Of a stretch of 64,000 nucleotides of DNA, positions 33,054-45,167 are shown piece by piece. A program made the translations under genes and the position numbers. Location of the stretch: the NCBI GenBank assembly GCA_015956445.1, contig WIUZ02000011.1:1265501-1329500 (forward strand), given 5' to 3'. The DNA comes from Thelephora terrestris (Eukaryota; Basidiomycota; Agaricomycetes; Thelephorales; Thelephoraceae). The notes under the pieces were generated by a model. It saw nothing but the letters and a program-made list of their open reading frames with translations. It did no database searches and had not been told where the DNA came from. The first letter of the stretch is position 1; each line of letters starts with the position of its first letter.

Positions 33054-34008
33054 AGCAGGGAAGTAACCTCGATACCTTCCTCGCGTTTCCACGATATCCA
33101 TGGGCACGGTTGTCTACAGCCTACGACAGACGATTGATTAACTTATTCCGTTCACTCTTGCTTCCTTTTCTCCTCCGTTTTTCTGTTACCGTCTACACTT
33201 GCTTACAATGTTTGCTTTGCACTTTGCTCTCACACGTTGGTGTACATTTCCTCTTTTCACCCTTCTCATATTCCTCTTGTCTCCTTCTCCGTGTGTCAAA
33301 TAAGTAGGTAGATTTTTCCCCTCGGGCGTGGATTAGGTTTTGTGTAGTCTTGTATCCGATTACTGAGCATGACCCCGGGCCCCTCCCCTCCCCTCCCCAG
33401 CCTCCTTCTATCGCGATCCCTCTCTTCCTCTCAAACTCCCCGATCATTCGATCCTCTGGGTCAACTCCTGCGCTCGGCTTACCGACGATCTATCGTTTTA
33501 TCAATATGTAGTTATGCCAATGAGATCACCTTGGATAAAAACTGGGTATCTCGGCCGACCTAATTCGGAGCCGAATTCGATCTTCGCGCCCGCCCTTGAG
33601 ACTCTACTTGAGTACCGACAACGTGGTGGCTATCGTTGGTTACGGGAGTGCTTTGAAGGTACAAGACGATATAGAATAGGTGTGCGCTAAGATACGGAGG
33701 TCGAGGTGCCAGCATCCTAACTAAGTGTACATGAATATATATTATAGGAACAACCACCCGGCTAATGCGAAGAGTACATAGGTGATAAGGAGTCCTGGTG
33801 GTGTGGAATCCGAACGAACACAACACGGGATATTGAGACCAGAAATCTAAACAAACAAGGACCGAGGAGAGAGAGCAGGGGATCACAAGAGAGTTGGGGT
33901 AAGACTGTCAGATCGTCATTTTTGCGAGGACGTGTACTCTCGAAATCAGTCGCGTTCTCGAGATCCACTCTGTGGTATGGGCACAAACGATTTCCGTACG
34001 AACGCGCG
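33054..34008. other. Intergenic, 3' flanks of convergent DSN1 and DUF6533 genes
   Basis: The stretch is pyrimidine-rich around 33,140-33,300 and 33,370-33,430 (CCCCTCCCCTCCCC). Short ORFs overlap in several frames without family features. It is most simply the 3'UTRs of the two convergent neighbours. Confidence 0.4.
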
Positions 34009-35525
34009 TCATTGTGTGAACGGGGGTTCGATGAAATCACTCTGTCGCGACCAGTAACCGCTGCTACTGCGCCACAAGGTGGTCGTCATGGGTATCGCGG
34101 CTCGGGGAGCGTTCTTTGCGGCCTCGGTGGCCTTGACCATGAGAAGGAATCGGGAGAGCGTGATAGAAACGACGGCCCAGATGAAGCTGGAGGGAAAGAA
34201 AGATGGGATCAGTGACGTAGAACCAGTGCGGTTGGCTGTCGAGAGAACACACAAGACGATGACTAGAATCTCTCCAGCCTAATATATGGATGAGGGTCAG
34301 ATATCGCTAGTTGAGGACCGAACGCGTGCGTGCTCACCGTACAGAAGATCGTTAACACGAGATTCACGGACCTCACGAACAGGAGCACCTGTTTTTACAA
34401 ATGTCGATTCTACCCGGACCACCTGAAGAACTGCAGAAGAACACTCACGGCCAAAAACTTTACCCCGTCCCTACGCAGGGTGTCGACGACGTCCGAGTTC
34501 TGCCGATAGGGCCTATCCACCGCATTGGTGAACAACATCACGAGCACGAAGATATCGAAGGTGACCTAAAATAGCGAAAAGCGGTGTGTAAATTCAACGG
34601 TCGATAGTTTGAACGGCGCGATCATGGAAACGAGGAAACGATTCGCACCATTCCGGCCCAAACTCCGATGAATGGAAGAGGTTTATGTGGAACTATACAT
34701 GAGTTGATCTCGGGGATCCAGAGGATGTGAGCTGCGGCAAGAGGCGTCAAGTTCAGCCCCAAGTGAAACAGGTAACCATCGCGACTGGGTGATCAAACGT
34801 ACATTGCAGATCGTTTATGACGAGTCCAGCGCAGACCACGGTCACTCCATAAGTGATACAAAACCCAACTAACAGGGCGTACGTGACACTCCTCCGTTTT
34901 TCCCAGACGGATTGAATGTGAAAAGTCACCGTCGCTGAAGTTCGCTTTAGCCACGAGAACGAGATGGCGGCTAGAAAACCCACAGTTGGCAACAGTCATG
35001 GCGATGATCGAGGTGCACGCTATAAACAGTATATAGCTGTGACATCTGGCAAAGGCTCAGAGGCGTGTGATGTTCGATATGGCCTCCTGACGTACATCTT
35101 CGAGGCAGCGTCAAGGCTGGTAAGTTTTTGCGTGGGAATGAATGAGTACACGGCTCACCTCCTGGGACAAGGGACCACGCAGTTCTAGCAGTACTGTAAT
35201 CCCCGGGTGAGCTACTTCGTGTGTCCTGCGAGTTCCCAAAACTTACCATATACGCTTAAACACAGAGCTGCTTCGACGAAGTACCGGTTAAACAGAAACA
35301 CCACTTTGCTTGGTTGGACAGGCCACTTCCAGATATACTCAATCTCGTCCTCGAACGTCAGTAGATGATCCCACAGTAGAACGACGAATCCTGTTACTGG
35401 AACAAAACTGTCAGTTGGGGAATCGACGCGTGACGAAGGGCTTTGAGCACGAACAGGTAAAGTATCTTGTGGCAACAAGGGCGGGGGTGGAGTCAATGAG
35501 TTTCACGAGAGGCCCTTCGTCCATA
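34009..35525 (-). CDS. DUF6533 multi-pass membrane protein
   Basis: The favoured start at 35525 reads MDEGPLVKLIDSTPALVATR. Splicing brings this to the DUF6533 signature 'VTGFVVLLWDHLLTFEDEIE' followed by 'YIWKWP' and 'KVVFLFNRYFVEAALCLSVY'. Later exons give more membrane segments: 'ILFIACTSIIAM', 'SVTYALLVGFCITYGVTVVC', 'FDIFVLVMLFTNAVDRPY' with 'DTLRRDGVKFLA', 'QVLLFVRSVNLVLTIFC' and 'SFIWAVVSITLSRFLLMVK'. About seven segments in all, the usual count. The family is highly expanded in agaricomycetes; its function is unknown, and a receptor-like fold has been supposed. Introns of about 50 nt fall between segments. The exact joins near 34,700-35,200 are uncertain. Confidence 0.7.
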
Positions 35526-38156
35526 GATCCTGAGCGCTGAGCGGTTGGTAGACTGAGCCTTGGCCTGAGGCAGAGCCGTGTCTTTAAAGAAAGGAACGAA
35601 AGTGTATTCCAGACACGATGCGCTTTGGGGGAAAGAGGGAGAAGCAAAACGGAATCCAGAGCAAACAGCGGAAGAGCTATAAACAAGGTGCAAAAGAAGA
35701 AAAGCCAAATTGCCGGAGAACGGTCGTCCACTGGTCATAAAGCACACTTTTGGCTTAGGGGACGGAGGGATCCGATAATTTGGTACAGATTCGTCGATTG
35801 CCGTGGTTCCTGCTCACGAAACTTCCGCCTGGGTCCATCCCAGTGGTAAGAAATTGCTCCGGTTCTCGCATCAACGGCCTGTGTCCTCGAATTATGAAAT
35901 ACGAAGAGCAAGGGCCCGAGGTGTGGTGGAGCGTGCACCTAAATCGGAAGGGGAAAGGCGATCGACATCAGGTCGTTGATGGCGAACGACGGGTTTGATG
36001 GGTCGCTGTGCCTCCCCATCCTACAGTGGCCTAGATTGGGACGTGCTGACCTCTTGGAACCGATGAATCCTGTCATTGTTCTCTAAGGTTCCGAGCAAAG
36101 CATGAGCGGCCCTCTGGAAACCCGATAGGTGAGATCCCTCGACGCCCAACGCGAGCTACATAACGGGTTCCCAAGTAACAAAGTTTGGCGGCCTCCGGAT
36201 GTCATCACAAGAGCGTTCCCAGAGCGTCGTCTATCGCAGGCTGGTGCTCGACTTGGAAGCACGGTCAATCAGTCTGGAACCGTGAATCGGGCGGCTGCAG
36301 TGGAAACTTGGACTCGATGATTTGTGATGGATCACACGGTCGAAAACCTTTGCTGCCTAGTACTGATGCTGAATCATCATGCATCATGTATCATGCCTCA
36401 TGGCCTTCGGTAACTCCGAGCGAATGTGGTGTAGGCAGGCAATCTGGCGTTGGTGCGCCGGCCTTTGGAGTCTTCTTTGATCACCTAGATGAAACACCGT
36501 TGCTACACCGTTATCGAGCTAACTTAGTGGGAGCAAACCATGCCTCCGTCGCCACTCAAGCACCCAACGCTCAGAGCATCTGGCGCGAACAGTCAGCGAC
36601 GTTCTCCCGAGCACGCCCGTCCGGTGTTGTTAGGCTTAGCGCTTCCGAGTCTACAACATTCAACAAAATGAGTCTGCGCTCTCAGGCTGTTCCTTCCGTT
36701 TTTTGAATTCCGAAGTTTGTGACACGCTTGGAGACGCCCACAGCGAGACTACCGGCAGATACCGGCCCGGGATCGGCAGCGATTACCTGGACTTGAAGTC
36801 CGTCCGATCACCTCACTTTGATTCCCAGGCTATACACTCCTCGCAATTCCCCCCTCCGTGAGGCTCATGCCATGCAAGTCTCATTACAGACCTGAGTCAG
36901 TCCCGTTCTCACTGACTTATGCGGATTGTCGCAGGCTTGTGAGGTGGACATGAACGCTGATGTTCGCGACATGCCTGATACCAACTGGCTTCAGCACAGG
37001 AGAGGTATGTGATGGAGCGGAAAGGGCAGCCAACGAGCTTCTTGGTATGTATGGTATAGGTCGAGGCGTTCTGGCCAAGAATCGGTATCATCCGAAGATA
37101 GCGTGGTCCTCTCTCTGCAGAAAGTTATACCACTGCGAAGCTTCACACGAGAAATGTGCGATGACCATTATACTTATTTAATCCGAGCCTACCCGTGTGG
37201 ACCCCTTCTCATAGTTTTCATCGAACCCGACACATACTTCGTCCATCTATCCGTCAAACCCCAACCCGAGCATCCAAGCTCCAAAGAGCATCGACACGCA
37301 TTGCAGAGTCTACTAGTACGTCTTCGATCCTCGGTCTCCATCTCTCCCAAAACCTTTGAAAGTGAGGGCGAATTAAACACAGTGATCTCAAGTCCTCTGG
37401 GGTACGACTGTGAGACCTCGTCTGGGCCCATGCTCACGATCGGTGAGGAATTCGTGAGCCTGGCTATTAAGTGGTTCAGCTAGCTCATGGGCGGAGATTC
37501 GACAAATTCCCCGGCGGCGGAGGTAGCGGAAGAGGATTCGAGATTTCTGTGGTCGTCATTGAAAGCCATGGATACAGAAGTTTGGGAGCGAAGTTGCGGT
37601 GACCGTTGGAATAAATGGGGTTGGGTAGGTGACAAACAACCTTCCCCTATTTCTCGTGGGTTAAAATGGGCATCAAGGACAGTGGGAGATGATTTGTCAA
37701 CGAGGTTGGAGGGACCATGCGCTTCAGCGGCCGTGTCAGTCTCAAGGCTCTTTGATCTCCGGGGACGGCGGAGAAAGCGGTCTCTTGTAAACTCAAGACG
37801 CCAAGTTGAAATAAGAAAATCTACTGGTGATGCAGATGGTCAATTTTGAACGACGGCTTTGGTAGGAGCGCGAGGGAGTCTCCCTAACACTGGCTGACAG
37901 ATATGACCCCCACCCTGGGTTTTCTCTCAGCGTAAAGGAAACCTCAAAAGGGCAAAGATTTCCTCGTAGTTGCGTCTGGCTAGTGCCCGTTAGCTGGCCC
38001 CATGAGCTCTAGCCTAGTGTTTTCGATCTCCCAGGTATAAGAGCGCAACGCGCAAGGGGTCAATGATGCTGAGAGAGGAAAGTGTAAGCAGACGCGTGAT
38101 CGAAAGCTAAACGCCCCAAAGTCACCAGCACCCTCTTCCCTGGATTTGCGGGAGGC
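35526..38156. other. Gene-poor stretch of 2.6 kb
   Basis: No known family was recognised. The most coding-like piece is plus 37,103-37,483 (126 codons; 'GPLLIVFIEPDTYFVHLSVK' and 'PMLTIGEEFVSLAIKWFS'), which has hydrophobic strands and could be the last exon of a small gene with an upstream exon near 36,950-37,010. That is not strong enough to call. The right end is the LCL2 promoter. Confidence 0.3.
38036..38040 (+). promoter_or_regulatory. LCL2: Candidate TATA box of LCL2
   Basis: GGTATAAGAG lies about 120 bp before the LCL2 start codon. The call rests on motif and position only. Confidence 0.3.
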
Positions 38157-38566
38157 ATGTCCAAGTATCTCGCTATCTTCGCTATCCTGTTGTTTTGTCA
38201 GTTGGCCGCCGCACAGTTTGGCTTCTTTGAGCAGATGTTCCAAGGAGGGCAGCAACAGCAACAGCAGCAGAGACAACGACCCCCGGGTGCTGACCATTGG
38301 AGAGCACAGGCCGATGCAGGTAAGGCCCTTGCCCGCTATCAAGAGAGACACTGCTCACATCTCTCTTGCGATCAGTTCCTTGCTCTGCGTACCTTTGTCC
38401 TGATACCCTGGTATGCGTGGACAGCCCCTCGCAGTGCCCCTGCCCGAACGTAGAGGATATCAAGTGCCTGATTCCAGACTTTCAAGACAAGCTCGCTGGT
38501 ACGGTGATTTGTGTGAGGGGTGGAGGCTGCGAAGACGTAGACTATCACATGAACTCCTGGTCATAG
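38157..38566 (+). CDS. LCL2: Long chronological lifespan protein 2 (Lcl2)
   Basis: Two exons: start at 38157, intron near 38,319-38,375 (phase 1), stop at 38564-38566. Residues 1-19 are a signal peptide (MSKYLAIFAILLFCQLAAA), followed by 'QFGFFEQMFQGG' and a run of seven Gln, as in other Lcl2 proteins. The mature part is small and cysteine-rich: 'VPCSAYLCPDTLVCVDSPSQ', 'CPCPNVEDIKC' and 'TVICVRGGGCEDV'. About 118 residues, the family's usual size. It is expected in the ER or outside the cell. Yeast LCL2 mutants have altered lifespan and a link to ER-associated degradation has been proposed; the biochemical role is unknown. Confidence 0.9.
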
Positions 38567-38965
38567 CATCGTTTTCGTGAGTTTTGGTGATCCTCCTTGC
38601 CCTCGGTCGAACAGCTCCCCATTCTCACAGCCCCCCCGCCGTAGCAATGCCACCTTCTGTTATGTTCATTTGTTCGTAGTTTGCACAAAAAGCCTGAGCC
38701 AGATATTTAGATACTTTGAAATTTTGCCAAGCGCGAGTGATGCGTCCGCAAACGCTTGATGATTTCGCTTGAACACCAATATATCTCCGAATTGACCAAA
38801 CCCTCCAACAGCTTAACTATCTGCTGTCGCGGGCGTATACACGCTCCGCTTGATAGGCTGTGGTGATCATCTCAGTAGAGGCCATACGCGGCTGATTCTC
38901 CTTAGACCCATACTACACCCACATCCTTTCCACGCCGCCACCCCAGCGGTCGACTTATCCACCAA
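38567..38965. other. Intergenic region between LCL2 and the spermidine-synthase-like gene
   Basis: About 400 bp on one strand, holding the 3'UTR of the first gene and the promoter of the next. No motif stands out. Confidence 0.4.
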
Positions 38966-41137
38966 ATGAGCACGGACTCAGAGACGCTAACCCATCTGGC
39001 ATCGGTCGGTATCGGACAAACTATCGTCACCCTCTCACAATCATTCGCCCTGCTGGCATACAAACGCGCCCTGACCCCGCTATACTCTTCCATACCCGCC
39101 AGCTCGTACGTTTCGTATGCGACGGTCGTTTCTGCGGTCCTCGGATCCGTCGTGGAGGTTCCGACAAACGTGGCAGCCTTGACGTATGGATCGTTGCTTG
39201 CGGCCGCTCCGAACACGGTGTTTTATGTGGGGAAGCACACTGCGAGGTGGAGGGACCCCGTCCTTGGGCCGATCGTCACCCATGCTGTCGTGTTAGTCCC
39301 CATTTTGGTGTCTGGAGTCGCGTTATTACAGGGCGTGCACGTGAGGGTTCATTAAAATCACATCCTTTCATACGGTTGACAACCGCTTCGCTGTTCCTTT
39401 CTAGCGCAAGGGTACCGAGAGTTTATTGACGAGGGCGTTCCGCCTCCCGTTCATGTTGTTCATATTCCCGTCGCTCGAACCCCTCTGGAATTCGTGGGGG
39501 CGATTGCGGGCCGTTCCTGCTGCGGAGATCGTGAGTTACGCCTGTTTTTGGTACATCACGAAGTAACAATCATCTCTCTCCAGTTCATCGCACTCGGTAT
39601 AGCCGTCCTCAGCTTTTGGGTTGGACATGCTTACCTCCAGGAGAGCCAGGAGCCCAAGACCGCTGGGAAGCCCGTACCTAAGGGAAAGGGAAAGGGGGAA
39701 GGTGAAACACCGAAGGAAGCACCTGTCCCTGCATTGGCAAAGGGTTGGGTGCGGAAAATCCCAAAGGTTTCACCCCCTGTCGCGTATTTCGTCTTGATGT
39801 TGCTCACGAGCGCGTCTTATCACTTTTCACCGTCCATCCATTCCCATTTCCTGACCGGTCGCCTCAAGTCGCCTTACGTTGATCCTAGCGGCAACGTGAC
39901 GATACTCTCGTCCAAGTTGTCGACCACCGGTATCATCGTTGTTGGAGAGACTTCTCACGGAAGCGAACCACACTCGCAGATGAGATACTTGCGTGCTTCA
40001 CACTCACTTCTCGGAGGAGTGTGGATCAAAGAGCGCGCGATTACGATGGACTCGAGCCTCTCCGTGTATGACGTCGCTGGGAAGCAGTTGGGCGATTCGA
40101 TCTATACTGCATTCATTCTTCAAGAAGCTGTGAGGCAGATCGATAGCACTTCGAGAGGCAACGATTGGTATGGGTCGGAGGCGCTGATCATCGGGCTTGG
40201 CACGGGCTCCGTTGCTACGGCGTTGAAGAATCACGGACTTGAGACGACGATCGTGGAAATCGACCCTGCCGTCTATGATGCGGCGAGGACGTACTTTGGC
40301 CTCCCCGATCCCGGTGAGGGGAGAGTGTTCCTACAAGACGCTCGTGCATTGACCTGGCGTTGGAGGCGAAAGTTGGAGCTTGGCGACGATTTGCGCAAGT
40401 TTGACGTGGTGATTCACGACGTCTTCTCGGGCGGAGGGGTCCCTGGCCATCTGTTCACCTTAGAATTCTGGGATGACCTGAAATATATCATGAAGGGAGA
40501 TGGCGTGGTGGTGGTGGTGAGTCCCTCACGATTTGGGTCTAGCCGCCGTCAAGTAGTGAATGTCGATGTCTATAGAATTTCGCTGGAAAGCCGGGGTCCA
40601 AGTCTTCCAGAGCCATAGTCTCCACCCTCCTGCACGTGTTCGGTCAGTGCAGAGCATTTTACGACTCAATGGGGGAGCTACCAGAGGAGAAATTGAGAGA
40701 GGAATTCCTGAACATCGTACGTCTGGTTCATGTCCGGTTCAGGCGTATTCGTTTACCCTAGCTTCGTTGGATCACCAGGTCTTCTTCTGTACGCCAGTCC
40801 CAGCGACGGTCAAACCGATGACGTTTCGCCGTTCCCGCGGTGATGACTACTACGCATCATACATCCGTCGACACGTTTTCCAGAACCTCCATCAACGAGA
40901 ACTCAGGTTCGACGTGATCCTTGGCCAGGCGAACGAAGACCAGAACGCCGAAGCCAAAGTGCTTTTAACGGATGGCGACAACCCGCTTTCTGGATGGCAA
41001 GATGAGGAAGCGCCTCATCACTGGAAGCGTGAGTTCATTGATTACTTTCTTTTTGATAGGGAGTTTTCTGATAATTTGGCTTTTTTTTTGCAGTGATGAA
41101 AGACGTCCTGCCGGATATTTATTGGGAAACATTTTGA
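38966..41137 (+). CDS. Membrane protein with C-terminal spermidine-synthase-like (SAM-binding) domain
   Basis: Start at 38966, stop TGA at 41135-41137. The N-terminal ~250 residues hold several membrane segments (SYVSYATVVSAVLGSVVEV; VLGPIVTHAVVLVPILVSG; FIALGIAVLSFWVGHAYL; PPVAYFVLMLLTSASYHF). A charged Lys/Gly loop (KGKGKGEGETPKEAPVP) links two of them. The C-terminal domain has a Rossmann SAM/polyamine fold: 'SEALIIGLGTGSVATALKNH', 'TTIVEIDPAVYDAARTYFGL', 'DARALTW', 'FDVVIHDVFSGGG', and ends 'MKDVLPDIYWETF'. It is related to spermidine synthase but membrane-bound and longer (about 650 residues). Such fusions occur across fungi and bacteria. Aminopropyl transfer, methyl transfer or a regulatory role are all possible. 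Confidence 0.75.
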
Positions 41138-42559
41138 AAAACCCGACGGGGGAAATGTATGGTAAAACTTGGGGATAGCCGCGTGAGGCACTGGATTTTG
41201 AATTTGATCCTCGAAGCGGTTCTTGCCTTTTGGCTGATTTGTATCCAGTGCTGTGCCTGATGGAAGCCCGAAGTAAACGATGCTTCGAGATCCGGGCTCG
41301 TGCAATCTTCGTTTCTCTCGCATGTATCTGTACGACCCTGGACATGAATGCTGTTGTAACCTTTGGCTTTGATCTTGATTGATCGTTTGTGCACTCTCCG
41401 GGGTTGGCGTTCGTGCATGCAACGAGGCTCTGAGAGCAAACATCTGCATATGACGCATCTCCGCCGATGTTTAAATCAAGAGAAAAATACGATCGAGTCG
41501 ATCTGGGATACTTACTTCATCGCCCTCAAAAGCTCCGGCGCTTAATTTTCAGTTCTACCCCATTCATCCTCCCGCCTGGTCAATGTTACACTCGACCACC
41601 GGGGTTGCCTGGCGCCGCTACGTCTCTTTCAACCAGGACGGTTCAGGTACGAATTTGCCACTGGTAGGTCCCTGCTCCACGTGGGTTCTCGCTTTGTGGC
41701 GCGCCAAATTCCATGCAGGGTTGCAACTTGAAGCTTGATGCGTGATTACAGATGTCCGGTGGATCTCCGAATGGTTGAATGGCTTCTGGCTTGGTCAGTT
41801 GAAACTCCAATTCAGCGAATCACCGCGCCTGTGGGGCTATTGACGTCCAAAAAAAGGTTCGCCGTGAGCGAAGGTCTCGTGCTCCAACCGTGCTTCACAG
41901 TTTGAAATTTGCTGTACTTCATCTGCGGTGCGGCCGTTTAACGTTTACAAGCAGCCGAACGACGAGGCTCCAGAATGCTCAGCGGGTGAAAAGCCTTGCA
42001 GACCCGGATATCAGGCGGTCCCACGCGATCGAATCGCCCCCGTTCTGACCGCCCTCAACACATCGGGGAACTGACCACGCCGCGATGTATTCAATGTCCG
42101 TTACGAACGCGGCTATAAGAAGACCGAGGCCACCCACTCATGGGTATACGACCCTCGTCGATGCAGGGTAGCGATGCCCAACGGCAAACACTTTCCGGGT
42201 GCGGAGCTTATCTACAATACGGGATACATTCCAAGTCTTAGAGCCTCGGATGAGGACATATCGGGTGTACTCTCCGGACACCGAATGTGCAAGTGCTCCA
42301 TCTCCACACACTATTTTTGATGCATCATACTTCTCCATCAGTTCGTCCACAACGCTCACATTACCTGGAGAATTCAACGCCATGTCGGATTATTCCGAGT
42401 TCACCGCCGCGCTAAACGGATGATCTCACCAATCTGTCATCTGAGCATGCTTCTCGAATTGTTTCACGACCTTGAAGGATGCTTGATACAATATAAGTGT
42501 GGAGCTTCCCCAAGCGATGGTTGTTTGCCTTCGCTCCTTCTCTCCCCCTCTTACACACC
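41138..42559. other. Intergenic, 1.4 kb, no gene recognised
   Basis: A minus-strand ORF at 42,138-42,383 (81 codons) has a plausible composition but no match in memory. The right end is the promoter of the sugar transporter. Otherwise nothing was seen. Confidence 0.3.
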
Positions 42560-44863
42560 ATGGCCGATACAGAGAAGAAGAGCACTTCCTCTCACGAGTA
42601 CCAAGGAGATGATGCGGAGAGGGGCAGCGACGTCGACCTCAGCAGGAACATCTCTGCCAGGTCTGTGTGCTCTCGCCATTATCGCGGCCTCACGCTCGTC
42701 GCTTACTTCCCTTTCGTAGGATCAAGAACCCATTGGCTGGGATTCCAAAGGCTCAGCTCATGACCGACGTTGAGCGGTTTGTAGAGGATAGAGAGATGGC
42801 AGACATCTCTGCCCTACTCAAGAAGGGTGCCCTCGTCGCACAAGACCCTGACTCTTTTGAGTCGATCGAAGAGCTGGATGAGGACGAAAAGATCGCCCTC
42901 CGACGAGAGATCACCCACAAATGGTCCCAACCTCGCCTGTTATACGTCACCATCATCCTATGTTCGATCGGTGCTGCCGTCCAGTACGTGCGCTATGCTC
43001 TTTTCAACTTTAGCTCCCAGCGTTCATGTTTCGCGCGCGCGCCTCTACAGGGGTTGGGATCAGGCTGGTTCGAATGGTGCAAACTTGTCCTTCCCTGCGG
43101 ACTTCGGTATTCTACCCGTCGTTGGAACTCCAGATTATGACAAGAACAACTGGCTTGTCGGTTTGGTCAACGCCGCACCCTACATCGCCGCTGCTCTCTG
43201 GTATGTCATACCGTAATTCACTTTCAAACCTTTCTTTCGTTGAAATGCCCTCTGTAGCGGTTGTTGGCTTTCCGATCCGCTCAACTTCTACTTTGGACGT
43301 CGCGGTACTATCTTCTTTAGTGCCATCTTTTGTTTTTTCCCTGTCATCGGTTCTGCCTTCAGCCAAAACTGGCAACAGCTCTTTATCTGCCGCCTGCTCC
43401 TTGGAATTGGCATGGGCTCTAAGGCGGCCACGGTCCCCATTTTTGCCGCAGAAAACGTCCCCGCTTCGATTCGAGGTGGGCTTGTTATGTGTTGGCAGAT
43501 GTGGGTCGCCTTCGGTATCTTCCTCGGTTTATGCGCCAATTTGGCGCTGGTAAACACTGGGAAGATTGCTTGGAGACTTCAACTTGGCTCTGCCTTCATT
43601 CCCGTAATCCCCCTTATCTTTGGTATATTCTTCTGTCCGGAGTCCCCGCGCTGGTACATCAAGAAGGGACGGTACCATGACGCCTATAATTCGCTAGTTA
43701 AACTGAGGAACACCCCATTGCAAGCTGGTAAGTTGCACCGTCTGTTTTCTCACGTCCAAACTCACTCACCACGAATGGGCAGCTCGCGATCTCTACGCTA
43801 TTCACGCTCAACTCCAGGTTGAGGCTGATATTCTAGGGAAGCGAAGCAACTATGCCGTCCGCTTCATCGAACTCTTCACGATCCCTCGTAACCGCCGTGC
43901 TTCCCTGGCTGCGTTCATCGTCATGATCGGTCAGCAAATGTGCGGTAGTAAGTGCATAACGTCTGCCCGTTTCAACATCCTCACCGTTTTGTATAGTCAA
44001 CATCATCGCCTTCTATTCCTCTACGATTTTTGTTGAGGCTGGGTCTACCCCTTTCCAGGCTCTGTTGGCTTCATTCGGATTCGGTCTCGTAAACTTCGTG
44101 TATGTTCGAACAAATCTCTCACATCACTACGCGACTGACGGAATGGATTAGCTTTGCTTGGCCTGCTGTCCGAACCATTGATACTTATGGACGACGATCC
44201 CTTCTCCTGTTCACTTTCCCTCAGATGGCTTGGACCCTCTTGGCTGCCGGATTTTCCTTCTACATTCCGTCATCGAGTTCTGCTCACCTTGGTCTCATCG
44301 CCCTCTTCATCTTCTTGTTCGACGCCTTCTACTCTCCTGGAGAAGGTCCAGTACCGTTCACCTACTCTGCCGAAGTTTTCCCCCTCTCTCACCGAGAGGT
44401 CGGTATGGCCTTTGCTGTCTCGACCAACCTTTTCTGGGCTTCGGTCCTTTCCTTGACCTTCCCGAGGCTGTTGGCTGCCCTCACTCCCCCCGGCGCCTTC
44501 GGGTTCTACGCGTAAGCGACCTTGATTGGATTGTACTGGATGACTTCTCTGACGAAAGATCTATAGCGCTCTCAACGTCACCGCGTTCGTCTTGATCTTC
44601 CTCTGGGTCCCTGAAACTAAGCAGAGGACTTTGGAAGAACTTGATTACATCTGTGAGTTACTCTCTTCGTTTTCCGCCTGTGCTGCTATGTGCTCATCTT
44701 CTCTTCAGTCGCTGTTCCCACTCGCACGCATGCCAAGTACCAGCTCACGAAAACTCTCCCGTACTGGTTTAGGCGCTACGTCTTCATGAACAAGAATGCG
44801 AAGCTCGAACCGCTGTATCGCTTCGACCGGCCGGCGACCGGCGATAGGCAGGGTGAAAAATAG
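42560..44863 (+). CDS. MFS sugar transporter (SP family)
   Basis: Start at 42560 ([18 protein letters not shown]), stop TAG at 44861-44863. An N-terminal cytosolic region of about 110 residues ends in '[16 protein letters not shown]' before helix 1. Family motifs are '[20 protein letters not shown]' (loop 2-3), '[20 protein letters not shown]', '[19 protein letters not shown]' (PESPR), 'IGQQMCG' joined to '[16 protein letters not shown]', 'FGRR'-type '[10 protein letters not shown]' and '[15 protein letters not shown]' (PETK). Twelve membrane helices are expected. It has about eight introns. The closest look-alikes are large fungal transporters of the inositol/hexose branch of the SP family; the substrate cannot be read from the sequence. 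It would be a proton symporter in the plasma membrane. Confidence 0.9.
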
Positions 44864-45167
44864 ATAATTTCGACGACCCTGCGTGTTTACTTCAATGTTT
44901 TGTATTCTGATTTTTTGGGCACGAATCGAAGATGATGTTAAAACTCGCCCATGAATGTTATCCTGATTAGATGTGACCGAGATGTGACTGAGGCCGGGCA
45001 GGGAGACGCCAGGCACTGAAGCACAGCCGCCAATGTCACGATCGCGAATTTTTTGCCATCGATGGCGTTTTGCTGACATGCGTGCGCTTCCCCGCAGGTG
45101 AAGACTGCAACATCAGCCGAGCAAGCGAACTTTTGTCTTCCTCCTGACCGTCAAAATCCCAGTCGAC
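44864..45167. other. Intergenic region between transporter and CysA-type gene
   Basis: About 300 bp, holding the 3'UTR of the transporter and the promoter of the downstream gene. No motif stands out. Confidence 0.35.

Noticed and set aside
42138-42383. 81-codon minus-strand ORF
   Set aside because: It has no family resemblance and no supporting splice partners. It may be a gene relic, but this cannot be shown.
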